Assembly: GCA_015520395.1 (NCBI GenBank)
Contig: WAQG01000051.1
Location: 1 to 18,807 of the forward strand
Length of the DNA: 18,807 nucleotides
Direction: 5' to 3'
Source of the DNA: Candidatus Geoarchaeota archaeon
Lineage (GTDB): Archaea > Thermoproteota > Thermoprotei > Gearchaeales > WAQG01
The notes beneath the pieces were generated by a model. That model saw only the letters and a list, made by a program, of their open reading frames with translations. It had not been told where the DNA came from and searched no databases. Position 1 is the first letter of the stretch; every line of letters starts with the position of its first letter. The translations under genes and the position numbers were made by a program. This document shows, one piece after another, positions 5,157 through 13,037 of this stretch.

Positions 5157-6581
5157 ATGGGGGAGCGGGAGGAGAACTTCATAGAGTGGCTTAACAACGT
5201 GCTGTTCACCGCCCAGATATACGACTATAGGTATCCAGTGAAGGGCATGGGTATATGGATGCCCTACGGCTACAAGCTCAGGCAAAATGTGATAAACATA
5301 ATGAGAAAGCTGCTAGACAAGACGGGTCACGAGGAGGTTCTCTTCCCCCTGCTCATACCCAGAACCATGCTTGAAAGGGAGGCAACGCACATCAAGGGGT
5401 TCATGGGCGAGGTCTTCTGGGTGACCCGTGGAGGGAAGTCGCGGCTGGACATGGAGCTCGCCTTAAGGCCCACAAGCGAAACCTCCATGACAACGGCGTT
5501 TAGAGACTGGATCCAGTCATGGAAGGACTTGCCATTAAAGGTTTACCAGGTTGTAAGCGTCTTCAGGTATGAGACCAAGTCCACGAGGCCCCTCATAAGG
5601 GTCAGGGAGATCTCTACCTTCAAGGAGGCCTTCACCGCTCATGCGACCAGCGAGGATGCGTGGAGACAGTTCAGGGAAGCTATATCCATCTATAAGAGGT
5701 TCTTCAATGCGCTTGGCATACCCTACATAATCAGCTCTAGGCTCCCATGGGACCGGTTCGCGGGAGCTGATGAAACCGTAACCTTCGACACCATAATGCC
5801 TGACGGCAGGGCGCTCCAGATAGGCTCCGTGCATTATCTGGGACAGAGGTTCTCAAAAGCGTTTGACGCCAAGTTCATGACCGAGAAGGGCAAATACGAG
5901 CACATCTACCAGCTAAGCTACGGTATTTCTGAGAGGGTGATTGCCAGCATAATAGCCGTCCACAGCGACGAGCTTGGGCCGATACTCCCCCCAAACGTCG
6001 CGCCGATCCAGGTCGTTATCGTTCCAATACCCTACAAGGAGGTCGAGGAGGCGGTGTACAAATATGCAAGAAGGATATACGACGAGCTTAAGAGGAGGCG
6101 TCTAAGGGTTCACCTGGATGACGATCCAGAGGAGACGCCGGGCTCTAAGTTCTACAAGTGGGAGCGGAGAGGAGTGCCCCTAAGGGTTGAGGTTGGGCCG
6201 AGGGATCTCGAGAACGGTGGTGCAACTTTGGTCAGAAGAGATACGAGGGAGAGGCTGTTCGTGAAACTCGAGCAGCTTGCGGAGGAGATACGCAGGACCA
6301 TGAGAGTTATGCTTAGGGAGATGAAGGAGAGGGCTTGGAGGGAGTTTAAGGCGAGGCTCAAGCCGGCAAAGAGCCTCGAGGAGATAGGTGAGGTCGTCAA
6401 AAACCGGATGATAGCCATAGTCCCATGGTGTGGCTCTGAGGAGTGTGCCCATGAGATAGAGGATTTGACCGGCTATAAGATACTTGGGAAGCCCCTGAGG
6501 AAGCCGAGGAAAAGCCGTGATAAATGCCCGGTTTGTGGCAGAAGCTCGATAACCATCCTCTACGTTGGAAGATCATACTAA
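5157..6581 (+). CDS. proS: Prolyl-tRNA synthetase, archaeal/eukaryotic type
   Basis: A class II aminoacyl-tRNA synthetase that charges tRNA-Pro. Seen in the 474 residues: motif 1 region LLIPRTMLE (65-73), the proline-pocket loop RPTSETS (104-110), motif 2 FRYETKSTRPLIRVREIST (136-154) and motif 3 GISERVIASIIAVH (256-269). The anticodon-binding domain spans about 283-390. The C-terminal zinc domain of archaeal/eukaryotic ProRS carries C425, C430, C457 and C460 and ends in the conserved terminal Tyr (Y474). It lacks the bacterial editing insertion, as expected. The ATG at 5157 has GTGAG 5 nt upstream. It lies 45 nt after EndoQ on the same strand but has its own TATA box, so it can be expressed independently. 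Confidence 0.97.
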   Translation: MGEREENFIEWLNNVLFTAQIYDYRYPVKGMGIWMPYGYKLRQNVINIMRKLLDKTGHEEVLFPLLIPRTMLEREATHIKGFMGEVFWVTRGGKSRLDMELALRPTSETSMTTAFRDWIQSWKDLPLKVYQVVSVFRYETKSTRPLIRVREISTFKEAFTAHATSEDAWRQFREAISIYKRFFNALGIPYIISSRLPWDRFAGADETVTFDTIMPDGRALQIGSVHYLGQRFSKAFDAKFMTEKGKYEHIYQLSYGISERVIASIIAVHSDELGPILPPNVAPIQVVIVPIPYKEVEEAVYKYARRIYDELKRRRLRVHLDDDPEETPGSKFYKWERRGVPLRVEVGPRDLENGGATLVRRDTRERLFVKLEQLAEEIRRTMRVMLREMKERAWREFKARLKPAKSLEEIGEVVKNRMIAIVPWCGSEECAHEIEDLTGYKILGKPLRKPRKSRDKCPVCGRSSITILYVGRSY

Positions 6582-6605
6582 GCCTTCTGGTGGGAATCCA
6601 CAACA

Positions 6606-6614
6606 CATATATTC
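6606..6614 (+). promoter_or_regulatory. TATA-like element for the MIP18-family gene
   Basis: CATATATTC in the 68-nt gap after ProRS predicts initiation near 6635, giving a leader of about 15 nt before the GTG start at 6650. Confidence 0.4.
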
Positions 6615-6649
6615 ATCTTCCAAGTTACACCTTTTAGCGGGTGTAGACT

Positions 6650-7009
6650 GTGTCCAAGGAGCTGAAGGAACGGATTCTCAAAGCCCTAAAAAACGTGTAC
6701 GATCCTGAGATACCAATAAACATAGTGGATCTCGGCTTAATCTACGATGTAATAGTCAAAGATGGGCATGTGAAGATAAGGATGACGCTCACAGCCCCAG
6801 GGTGCCCGATCTACGCCTTCCTTCAACAACTTGTGGAGAGCGCTGTCATGGAAGTTGAGGGCGTGGAGGATGTGGAGGTGGAGTTCGTGTGGGACCCCCC
6901 ATGGACGCCCCTCAGGATGACCAAGGAGGGGAGAGAGGCTTATAAGGCCATCTTTGGATACGACATAGTCGAGGTTTGGCGTAGAACTATGGGTGCCTCC
7001 CAAAAGTAG
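6650..7009 (+). CDS. MIP18/DUF59-family Fe-S cluster assembly protein
   Basis: A 119-residue protein of the MIP18 (SufT/PaaD-related, DUF59) family, which helps load iron-sulfur clusters onto target proteins in the cytoplasm. The family core is clear: helix ERILKALKNVYDPEIP, then NIVDLGLIYDV (24-34), strand KIRMTLTAPGCP (42-53) with the reactive Cys at 52, a helix, and the end motif VWDPPWTPLRM (80-90). DPE at 18-20 and C52 are the residues usually implicated. The start is GTG; GGTG at about 6640 is the likely ribosome binding site. The XPD-family helicase and the polymerase at the far end of the window are classes of Fe-S client proteins, but no direct link is visible. Confidence 0.92.
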   Translation: MSKELKERILKALKNVYDPEIPINIVDLGLIYDVIVKDGHVKIRMTLTAPGCPIYAFLQQLVESAVMEVEGVEDVEVEFVWDPPWTPLRMTKEGREAYKAIFGYDIVEVWRRTMGASQK

Positions 7010-7010
7010 G

Positions 7011-7020
7011 TTTAATATAT
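7011..7020 (+). promoter_or_regulatory. TATA box for the eS26-LysRS operon
   Basis: TTTAATATAT directly follows the MIP18 gene stop. Initiation near 7041 would give a leader of about 11 nt before the TTG start of eS26. This is the only good promoter element I see upstream of the long run of touching genes to 12457. Confidence 0.5.
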
Positions 7021-7051
7021 GGGATTTTGAGGTCTTAGGTAGGGGAGTAGG

Positions 7052-7357
7052 TTGCCGAAGAAGAGAAAGAGCAGAGGCCGGTCGAAGGGGAGTAAGGGAC
7101 GTGGCGAGATAATCTACTGTGACCAGTGTGGTCGAGCGGTTCCAAGAGATAAGGCGATAAAGGTGACCAGGTATTATTATCCAGTCGATCCACAACTTGC
7201 CATGGAGCTTGAGAAGCAGGGTGCCAGGATAATGAAGATACCAGTAACTAAATATTACTGCGTCTCCTGCGCCATATACCTCGGGATAAGGAAGGTTAGG
7301 GCTAAGGAGGAGAGAAAGGTTCAGAGAACAAGTTTCATGGTTGGGTATAGAAGGTAA
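7052..7357 (+). CDS. rps26e: Small ribosomal subunit protein eS26
   Basis: The 101-residue protein is eS26, found in Thermoproteota and eukaryotes, which binds near the mRNA exit channel and the 3' end of 16S/18S rRNA in the small subunit. It has the basic N-terminus (PKKRKSRGRSKGSKGRG), then two zinc-binding pairs, C23/C26 (YCDQCGRAVPRDKAIK) and C70/C73 (YYCVSCAIYLGI), the second being a signature of the family. The start is TTG with a purine-rich GGGGAG upstream, and the following residues PKKRK match other eS26 N-termini. It is followed after 3 nt by LysRS. eS26 is absent from most euryarchaea, so it supports the Thermoproteota placement. Confidence 0.95.
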   Translation: MPKKRKSRGRSKGSKGRGEIIYCDQCGRAVPRDKAIKVTRYYYPVDPQLAMELEKQGARIMKIPVTKYYCVSCAIYLGIRKVRAKEERKVQRTSFMVGYRR

Positions 7358-7360
7358 GCC

Positions 7361-8992
7361 ATGTCGAGGCAGGGGATAAAACACTGGCTTGACAGGTTCG
7401 TGGACAGGCTGCTCGCCACGGGAAAGAAGAGGTTCGTGATTAGCGGAGGCATGGCTATCTCCGGCCCAATTCACATAGGCAAGCTTAGGGGGGAGGTCAT
7501 ATATCCTTCAGGCATAGCACGCGCCTTAAGAAGGGCTGGCAAGGAGGTCAGGCATATAGTTGTGGTATATACACAGGATCCGCTTAAGGCTAAAGAGAGG
7601 CTGGTGCCAAGAAGCTTCATAAACGAGTGGAGTGGGGTTAGAATCCTCGATGTTCCTGACCCCTGGGGGTGCCATGAAAACTGGGTGGAACACTTCTTCG
7701 AGCCTTACATGAAGCACTATGAAGAGTATGGGATAACGGCAACTCCCATCATGACCCATGAGATCTACAAGGATAGGAGGATGGTCGAGACAGTTAGGTT
7801 CTTCATAAAGAATAGGGAGAGGGCGAGAGAGATTCTCAACAGGTATAAGGGTGGAAAGCTTGGGCCAGGCTGGTTTCCGGTGAGGCCTCTATGTAAGAAG
7901 TGCGGAAACATAAGAACAACCAAGATCCTGGACTACGACGGGGAGAAGGGGCTGATAAGGTATATGTGCCCGCGGTGCGGGCATGTAGGTGAGGCTAGGC
8001 TTAGCGATGTGAAGCTTGAGTGGCGGGCTGAGTGGGTGGCCCTTTGGAACGTCCTGGAGGTTGATGTCGAGCTTTACGGCAAGGATCACGCCGCTGCTGG
8101 GGGTAGTAGGGATAGCTGTAACGAGCTTTATAGGAAGCTTTTTGGCAAGGAGCCTCCAATGGGCTTTCCATTCGAATGGGTGAGTTTGAAGGTTGATGGG
8201 AGAAGCCTTGAGATGAGTAGTTCGGGTGGGATAGTCTTTACGATGGATGAGTGGCTGGAGGTTGGTCTACCCGAGGTGCTGAAGTACTGGTACTACGTGA
8301 TGAGGCCTATGAGCCACCTGGAATTCGACCCTGTGCATGGCGTTCCGCACCTTCACGAGGAGTACAGTAGGGCTGAGAGGATATATTTTGGATTGGAGGA
8401 GCCAGCCGATCCCGATAAGATCATTGATATAAGGAGGGCCTACGAGCTGGCCAACGACGATAAAGTTCCCCCAAAGCCTCCCTTCCAGGCACCTTACACC
8501 CTCCTAGCCGTGATTTCCCAGATAATCCCCTCAACCGAGAACGTAGATGCGGCAATCGAGAAGCTAAGGCAAACCGGCCACCTTAAGGATGAGCTGGAGG
8601 AGTGGGAGGTCGCCAGGCTTGCAAGGCTCCTAAGAAAGGCCTACACATGGGTGAAAAGGTACGCCCCGAAGCACTACAGGGTAGAGATCAGGGAGGAGGC
8701 TGACCCGGCTATTTTAGAGAGGATAGGCGAGGACGGGGTCAAGCTACTCAAGGAGGTTGAGACTCTCTTAAAGGATTGGGAGGGCCGGGATGCTGTAAAG
8801 CTTGAGGAGGAGCTATACTCGAAAATCAGGGGCTTAGGTCTCTCACCCAAGAAAGGATTCAGGATACTCTACATGGCGATACTGGGGAGGGGGAGCGGGC
8901 CTAAACTGGCGCCCCTAATACTGGCGGTCGGGCCAAGGAAGATTGCCTCGATACTCGGCAGGTACGTTGAGGTGGCGGCGCATGGCTTATGA
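7361..8992 (+). CDS. lysS: Lysyl-tRNA synthetase, class I
   Basis: The 543-residue protein is the class I LysRS used by most archaea and a few bacteria. Seen directly: the HIGH-type motif GPIHIGKLRG (35-44), a zinc insertion with C178/C181 and C203/C206, the active-site segment GKDHAAAGGSRD (240-251), and a KMSKS counterpart written EMSSS (284-288). An all-helical anticodon-binding region fills about 380-543. Length is normal. The ATG lies 3 nt after eS26, so they are co-transcribed, and the last 11 nt overlap the PadR gene. Confidence 0.96.
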   Translation: MSRQGIKHWLDRFVDRLLATGKKRFVISGGMAISGPIHIGKLRGEVIYPSGIARALRRAGKEVRHIVVVYTQDPLKAKERLVPRSFINEWSGVRILDVPDPWGCHENWVEHFFEPYMKHYEEYGITATPIMTHEIYKDRRMVETVRFFIKNRERAREILNRYKGGKLGPGWFPVRPLCKKCGNIRTTKILDYDGEKGLIRYMCPRCGHVGEARLSDVKLEWRAEWVALWNVLEVDVELYGKDHAAAGGSRDSCNELYRKLFGKEPPMGFPFEWVSLKVDGRSLEMSSSGGIVFTMDEWLEVGLPEVLKYWYYVMRPMSHLEFDPVHGVPHLHEEYSRAERIYFGLEEPADPDKIIDIRRAYELANDDKVPPKPPFQAPYTLLAVISQIIPSTENVDAAIEKLRQTGHLKDELEEWEVARLARLLRKAYTWVKRYAPKHYRVEIREEADPAILERIGEDGVKLLKEVETLLKDWEGRDAVKLEEELYSKIRGLGLSPKKGFRILYMAILGRGSGPKLAPLILAVGPRKIASILGRYVEVAAHGL

Positions 8993-9323
8993 GCGGCTTG
9001 AAAAATCGTTAACCAAGAGCAACATATGGCTTTATGTCTGTAAGGTTCTCATGGAGGGGCCAAAGTATGCTTACCAGATAGTTAAGGAGATCAAGATATA
9101 TTATGGTGTGAAGGCCTCAACCGTAACCATCTATGTTGTCTTGAGTAAGATGGAGCGGGAGGGCCTCATCAAGACTGTCGAGGGGAATATGGGGCCATAC
9201 AGATACTACGAGCTTACAGAGCATGGCAGAAAGACGTTTGCCAGAGGGCTAAAGCTCATAGAGGAGAAGCTAACGCTCTTAAGAGGGACTGTGAATGCTG
9301 AACAAACTTCGCAGAAATGTTGA
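8982..9323 (+). CDS. PadR-family transcriptional regulator
   Basis: A 113-residue winged-helix protein of the PadR type. The order is: helix YVCKVLMEGPKYAYQIVKEI (18-37), recognition helix in STVTIYVVLSKMEREGLI (46-63), and a wing with YRYYELTEHGRKTF (73-86). A C-terminal dimerisation helix (about 84-105) contains KLIEEKLTLL. PadR dimers usually repress nearby genes and sense small molecules. The frame is open back to 8943, but the ATG at 8982 has GGTGG 6 nt upstream and begins the family-typical N-terminus. It overlaps LysRS by 11 nt and the lipid gene by 29 nt. Control of the following lipid synthase is a reasonable guess. Confidence 0.9.
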   Translation: MAYERLEKSLTKSNIWLYVCKVLMEGPKYAYQIVKEIKIYYGVKASTVTIYVVLSKMEREGLIKTVEGNMGPYRYYELTEHGRKTFARGLKLIEEKLTLLRGTVNAEQTSQKC

Positions 9324-9876
9324 AGGTTCCCTCCTAAAAATCGGTAGAGCCTTAGGCGGCTTAGGCCTCACTCCTAACATCATTACAACTTTAGGTGTGG
9401 CGGCGGCGAGCCTCGCAGGCCTTCTTTTCTACTTGAGGGCCCCGGTCATGGGTGGACTGCTCATACTTGTTTCGGGCCTTCTCGACGTTCTCGACGGCGC
9501 TGTGGCAAAGGCATTAAAGAAAACCACCAGGTTTGGTGGTGTTTACGATTCCGTCATGGACAGGTATGGGGAATTTGTGATACTCCTCGGGATGGCTTTG
9601 GGCGGATATCTGGATGGCGTGATTGCGATGATCGCCATCTTCAGCTCGGTGATGGTCAGCTATGTAAGGGCGCGGGTTGAGGCGTACACTTCTAAGAAGT
9701 TTGCCGTCGGGTTCTTTGAACGGGCGGAAAGGCTGATATTGCTTATCCTAGCATCGTTCATAACACCCCTCTTCCACAGGGCGATCGAGTATGCAGTATA
9801 TGTCCTTATACTAGGCTCTCAGGCAACCGTCCTTCAGAGGCTTTATTATGCCTGGAACATATTTAGGGGACGATGA
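9295..9876 (+). CDS. CDP-alcohol phosphatidyltransferase (archaeal phospholipid synthase)
   Basis: The 193-residue integral membrane enzyme transfers an activated CDP-archaeol (or CDP-alcohol) head group in ether-lipid synthesis. The family motif is complete: D64-V-L-D67-G68-x2-A71-K72-x8-G81-x3-D85-x3-D89, with Lys in place of the usual Arg after the Ala. About five or six hydrophobic spans are visible (about 33-47, 50-63, 92-107, 108-125 and 146-162, plus one near 165-183). The size and the GLTPNIITTLG start are typical of archaetidylinositol-phosphate synthase, which is the likeliest member, but substrate cannot be set from sequence alone. It overlaps PadR by 29 nt and TldD by 4 nt (ATGA). 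Confidence 0.9.
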   Translation: MLNKLRRNVEGSLLKIGRALGGLGLTPNIITTLGVAAASLAGLLFYLRAPVMGGLLILVSGLLDVLDGAVAKALKKTTRFGGVYDSVMDRYGEFVILLGMALGGYLDGVIAMIAIFSSVMVSYVRARVEAYTSKKFAVGFFERAERLILLILASFITPLFHRAIEYAVYVLILGSQATVLQRLYYAWNIFRGR

Positions 9877-11234
9877 GCCTAGATTATCTCAGAGACGATG
9901 CCAGGAAAATTATAGAGCGGGCGACCAGCTTAGGGGCTGAGTATGCCGAGATCAGGATACATAGAAGGGACGTTAAGAGGGTCTGGAGCCGGGAAGAAGA
10001 GACGCCCGTAATTACGAGCGAGGAAGGTTTCTTCGTCAGGGTTGTTTGGGGCGGCGGGGTAGGCATAGTGTCTCACGACGGCTTGTCACGATCCGCCATG
10101 GAGCTCGCTGTCACCCAGGCTGTCAAGATGGCAAAGATCAACTCTAGAGCAAGGCTTGGAAAGGCCAGAATAACCAGTGAGAGTGGATACCTTGAGAACT
10201 GGGGCGTCGAGGCAACCACCGGGTTCAACGAACTTGAACCAGCCGAGAAGCTCAACATACTCCATGACATAAGGAGCAATATATGTCGAGGCTTCGGGGA
10301 GGTCGCCGTAACCGTTGGGTTTGAAGAAGAATACGACGAAAGGCTGTTCATAAACTCCGAGGGAACAGAGCTGTTAGGAACAGTCCCCCGACTTAAAATT
10401 CTCTACATGGCGTCCACAAAACTTCAAGGAAAACCCATCATAGACTTCTGGGAGCTGGGCGGTGCCTTTGGATGGGAGCTGGTAAAGACGCCCAATGTAG
10501 TTGACGAGCTTAGGACGAGGGCCCGTGATCTTACGGAGATGCTTGGACATAAAAGGCCGCCGGACTGCACAGGCCACATCATCTTAAACAGTGGGGTTTC
10601 GGGACTCATCGCCCTATGCCTAGCACTTTCAAGAACCGCTGACAACGCCCTTAAAACGGGCCGCCATGCCACCCACAGCTATGCCACAATGCTAACCATA
10701 CTGGACAACCCTGGGATGGAACACAGCTACGGTTTCCACCTTTACGACGATGAGGGGACACCGTCGAGGCCCAGGCTGATACTGGCGGGTGGAGAGGAAA
10801 CCGACGTTTTACTGGATAGAGAAACCTCCCATCTCCTCGGACTCCCAAACAACGGTGCGGCTAGGGCCGCCAGCTTCCAAGAAATGCCGAAACCCACGCC
10901 AAGCAACTCCTACATACTGGAGGGGGATGCCGCCGAAGAAGATGTCTTCAAGGAGCTGGGATGCGGCATATTCATAAGCAGCGTGAGGAGGTGGTGGATA
11001 AGCCTCACCAGAAGGACTATCATACTGGAGCCTCTAGGCGCCTACATCTTCAAAGACCTGGAACTCAAACCCACAAAAATGACCCTGGTACAACTGAGTA
11101 TCGACAACCTTCTTAACAGCAATGTACGCCTAGCAAGGGGCACGAAAATGTTCCCAGCAAGGATACATGGAGTCCCGGTGAGCTACGGTGGACCCCTAGC
11201 CGGTTTTGAGGGCGTGGAGGTGAGGCTAGCCTGA
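9873..11234 (+). CDS. TldD/PmbA-family protein lacking the metalloprotease motif
   Basis: The 453-residue protein has the overall layout of TldD: N-terminal domain with EGFFVRVVWGGGVGIVS (51-67), middle region, then YDDEGTPSRPRLIL (291-304), a long loop with SFQEMPKPTPSNSYILEGD (334-352) and a C-terminal VPVSYGGPLAGFE (434-446). In active TldD the segment after the central strand carries HExxxH, and a Cys near the C-terminus completes the zinc site. Here the aligned positions read L248, C249 and S253, and the Cys position is Phe427, so metal binding and peptidase activity are probably lost. It overlaps the lipid synthase by 4 nt and its TldE-like partner by 4 nt. Its 3' half shows a strong C-over-G bias. 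Overall family confidence is high; inactivity is inference from my alignment by eye. Confidence 0.85.
   Translation: MSLDYLRDDARKIIERATSLGAEYAEIRIHRRDVKRVWSREEETPVITSEEGFFVRVVWGGGVGIVSHDGLSRSAMELAVTQAVKMAKINSRARLGKARITSESGYLENWGVEATTGFNELEPAEKLNILHDIRSNICRGFGEVAVTVGFEEEYDERLFINSEGTELLGTVPRLKILYMASTKLQGKPIIDFWELGGAFGWELVKTPNVVDELRTRARDLTEMLGHKRPPDCTGHIILNSGVSGLIALCLALSRTADNALKTGRHATHSYATMLTILDNPGMEHSYGFHLYDDEGTPSRPRLILAGGEETDVLLDRETSHLLGLPNNGAARAASFQEMPKPTPSNSYILEGDAAEEDVFKELGCGIFISSVRRWWISLTRRTIILEPLGAYIFKDLELKPTKMTLVQLSIDNLLNSNVRLARGTKMFPARIHGVPVSYGGPLAGFEGVEVRLA
11216..11233 (+). promoter_or_regulatory. Strong ribosome binding site pointing to a CTG start
   Basis: GGAGGTGAG at 11216-11224, inside the last codons of the TldD-like gene, is nearly ideal. 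It places initiation about 6 nt downstream, exactly at CTG 11231-11233, which overlaps the TldD stop as CTGA. No ATG, GTG or TTG occurs in this frame until TTG at 11261, which has no good site before it. Confidence 0.6.
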
Positions 11235-12457
11235 GCTACCTGGAGCTTAAACAAAGACTGTTGGCGGGGGAGCTCGCCAGACTCAAGCTTGACTTCATCA
11301 TTTACACCGAGGAGACAGAGGAGATATCCATGGTGAAGAGGCCGCCAATCTTCTCGTACAATACAAGCACGTCCAGCATACTCTGGAAGATATATGTTGA
11401 GGACTCAGAGAAGTGCCTAATCAAGCATATCAGAGGCACAATAGAACCCCCTAAACTGGCAAGGCTCCTGGCAACGGAGCTAAAGCTCCACGGGGCTAGG
11501 GGTTGTCGAAGAGGGTTAAGCGAACTTAATAGAAGATCCCGCAGATACAAACCCCCAAACTCCTCTAAACTCACAAAACTAGAAGATCAGCTATACGAGT
11601 ACATCGCCTCGGGGGAAACAGCGACAGTAAGCCTGATCAAAAGGACATTCCACATCTACACCAGCGACGGCATCGAAGGCTCCGGAACCGAGGCCTTCTT
11701 CACAACCAAACACCCAGCAATGCCGGAAAACCTAAAACTCATCGGCACCAAACCCTCCTCCAGGCCGGAAACCCCCCTCACCCCACTCAGAGCCGAGAAA
11801 TCGTTAAGAAGGGCCATGAGGTGCCGGGTTGGGCTAAGTCCCATCGCAGCCGCCCAAATTCTAAGCATTATAGCCCACCATCTATCTGCAAGCTCAGTCA
11901 TCACCGGCAGATCCAGGTTCCGAAAAGATGACTTGAACCAGAACATAGCCTCATTCACCCTCATAGACTCCCCTAACCCCAGCTACATCATTGGAGCCAG
12001 GATTTTCGACGAGGAAGGCGAACCCGTAAAAGGGATCAAGCCAATCGAAGACGGAAGACTCACAACCTTCCTCCATAACCTAAGGACAGCGAGAATCATG
12101 AACTCAAAACCCACAGGAAACGCCGGAATGAACAAACCAAGACCCTGGCACCTAACCCTACTCACACCAGAGGAATACGGGTTGGAGGAACTGATCGAAT
12201 CCTCCGACATCTACATCGAACTAGCTTCTAGAGCTTTCCACACAAACGGAAAAATATACTTAGAGCTAGAAAACTCACTCATGGTTAAAAAGAGAAGAAA
12301 GCTTCCCAACGGCCTGTTAATGGAACTCAACTTTAACGACTTCATGAAGGGAGTTGAGGGTGTAACAGGTGAGAAATTTTCACTCCTAATGAACCATGGA
12401 TTCACAGTTGCAGCCCCATCAATACTTCTCAAAGAAACAAATATCAGGCTCATGTAA
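11231..12457 (+). CDS. TldE/PmbA-like partner of the TldD-like protein
   Basis: A roughly 408-residue, highly divergent member of the TldD/PmbA family, recognised mainly from its C-terminal half. That part has AAQILSIIAHHLSASSVITG (the PmbA helix and following G-R-S), ARIFDEEGEPVKGIKPIEDG, FLHNLRTARIMNSKPTGNAG and a C-terminal LMNHGFTVAAPSILLKETN-type end. In E. coli, TldE has no protease motif itself and pairs with TldD, and none is seen here. The N-terminal half is very Lys/Arg/Pro-rich. I favour the CTG start at 11231 because of the ribosome binding site; TTG 11261 is the conservative choice. The coding strand is strikingly C- and A-rich and G-poor. With its neighbour, this would be a TldD/TldE complex without the catalytic zinc site. 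Confidence 0.8.
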   Translation: MSYLELKQRLLAGELARLKLDFIIYTEETEEISMVKRPPIFSYNTSTSSILWKIYVEDSEKCLIKHIRGTIEPPKLARLLATELKLHGARGCRRGLSELNRRSRRYKPPNSSKLTKLEDQLYEYIASGETATVSLIKRTFHIYTSDGIEGSGTEAFFTTKHPAMPENLKLIGTKPSSRPETPLTPLRAEKSLRRAMRCRVGLSPIAAAQILSIIAHHLSASSVITGRSRFRKDDLNQNIASFTLIDSPNPSYIIGARIFDEEGEPVKGIKPIEDGRLTTFLHNLRTARIMNSKPTGNAGMNKPRPWHLTLLTPEEYGLEELIESSDIYIELASRAFHTNGKIYLELENSLMVKKRRKLPNGLLMELNFNDFMKGVEGVTGEKFSLLMNHGFTVAAPSILLKETNIRLM

Positions 12458-12545
12458 CCATAGCAAAACAAGCCTTCAAAGATGCATCCCCTGAACCTTT
12501 AGGACTTCCTAAGTTGCAACAATTAAACGTTATGGCTAAGATGGG

Positions 12546-12992
12546 TCACCTTGATTTGAGAAAGTACATCACGAGCGTGGGTATGAGTATCACAAGCAGC
12601 CACATAGCTGCAAGGATGTTGGTTACCGGCATCCCTCCTATATCCTCCAATATTTCTCCGATTGCTGGGAGGGCCAGTTTAACCAGTCCAAGGAACGCAT
12701 TACTCCAGACGGAGGGTCCTAGCCAGAAGATGGCTATTGACACCAGGAGGGTGAGGAAGGCTAGGGTCACGCGGCCTCTACTGTGATGATTTTCCCCCAG
12801 AATAAAGCTGCTCCATGCGTAGCAGAGGACAACGGTGGCTGTGAGGGTTGCGCTCCAAACGGTTAGTGGGAAGCTGAATCCCATCACGTTGAGCATGTAG
12901 AATCCCGCGAGGAGCATTGAGAATATCGTGTAGATCAGCCCTGAAGCCCATGTAAGTATTAGCCATTTATCCTTCCATTGCCGGGGAGCCAT
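12546..12992 (-). CDS. Small integral membrane protein of unknown function
   Basis: The 148-residue product has four clear hydrophobic spans at about residues 11-33, 42-65, 75-92 and 124-145, with short charged turns (GENHHSRGR near 66-74) and a Lys/Arg end. It has no Cys motif or catalytic signature I recognise. An amphipathic stretch (100-122, LVKLALPAIGEILEDIGG) may be a re-entrant or interfacial helix. The ATG at 12992 lies about 27 nt from the centre of a TATA box, so its mRNA is probably leaderless. It is divergent from a prepilin peptidase with which it appears to share promoter DNA. The 88-nt space between this gene and the TldE-like stop holds nothing I can identify. Confidence 0.65.
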   Translation of the reverse strand: MAPRQWKDKWLILTWASGLIYTIFSMLLAGFYMLNVMGFSFPLTVWSATLTATVVLCYAWSSFILGENHHSRGRVTLAFLTLLVSIAIFWLGPSVWSNAFLGLVKLALPAIGEILEDIGGMPVTNILAAMWLLVILIPTLVMYFLKSR

Positions 12993-13009
12993 ACCATTCT
13001 GCAGGATGG

Positions 13010-13025
13010 GATATCTATATAAAAA
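13010..13025. promoter_or_regulatory. AT-rich element shared by divergent membrane-protein and prepilin-peptidase genes
   Basis: The only TATA-like DNA in the 45-nt divergent spacer. On minus it reads TTTTTATATAG, about 27 nt before ATG 12992. On plus the overlapping GATATCTATATAAA lies 13-28 nt before ATG 13038, which fits a leaderless start at 13038 or the next ATG at 13047. Confidence 0.5.
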
Positions 13026-13037
13026 GGTTAGGAAGTT

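Noticed and set aside
6737..7474. 245-codon minus-strand open frame spanning MIP18, eS26 and LysRS
   Set aside because: It is antisense to three well-identified genes, and its Pro/His/Leu/Ser-rich translation is typical of shadow frames.
8943..8981. Upstream 13-codon extension of the PadR gene
   Set aside because: The ATG at 8982 has GGTGG at proper spacing and begins at the family-typical point; the extension lies wholly inside LysRS.
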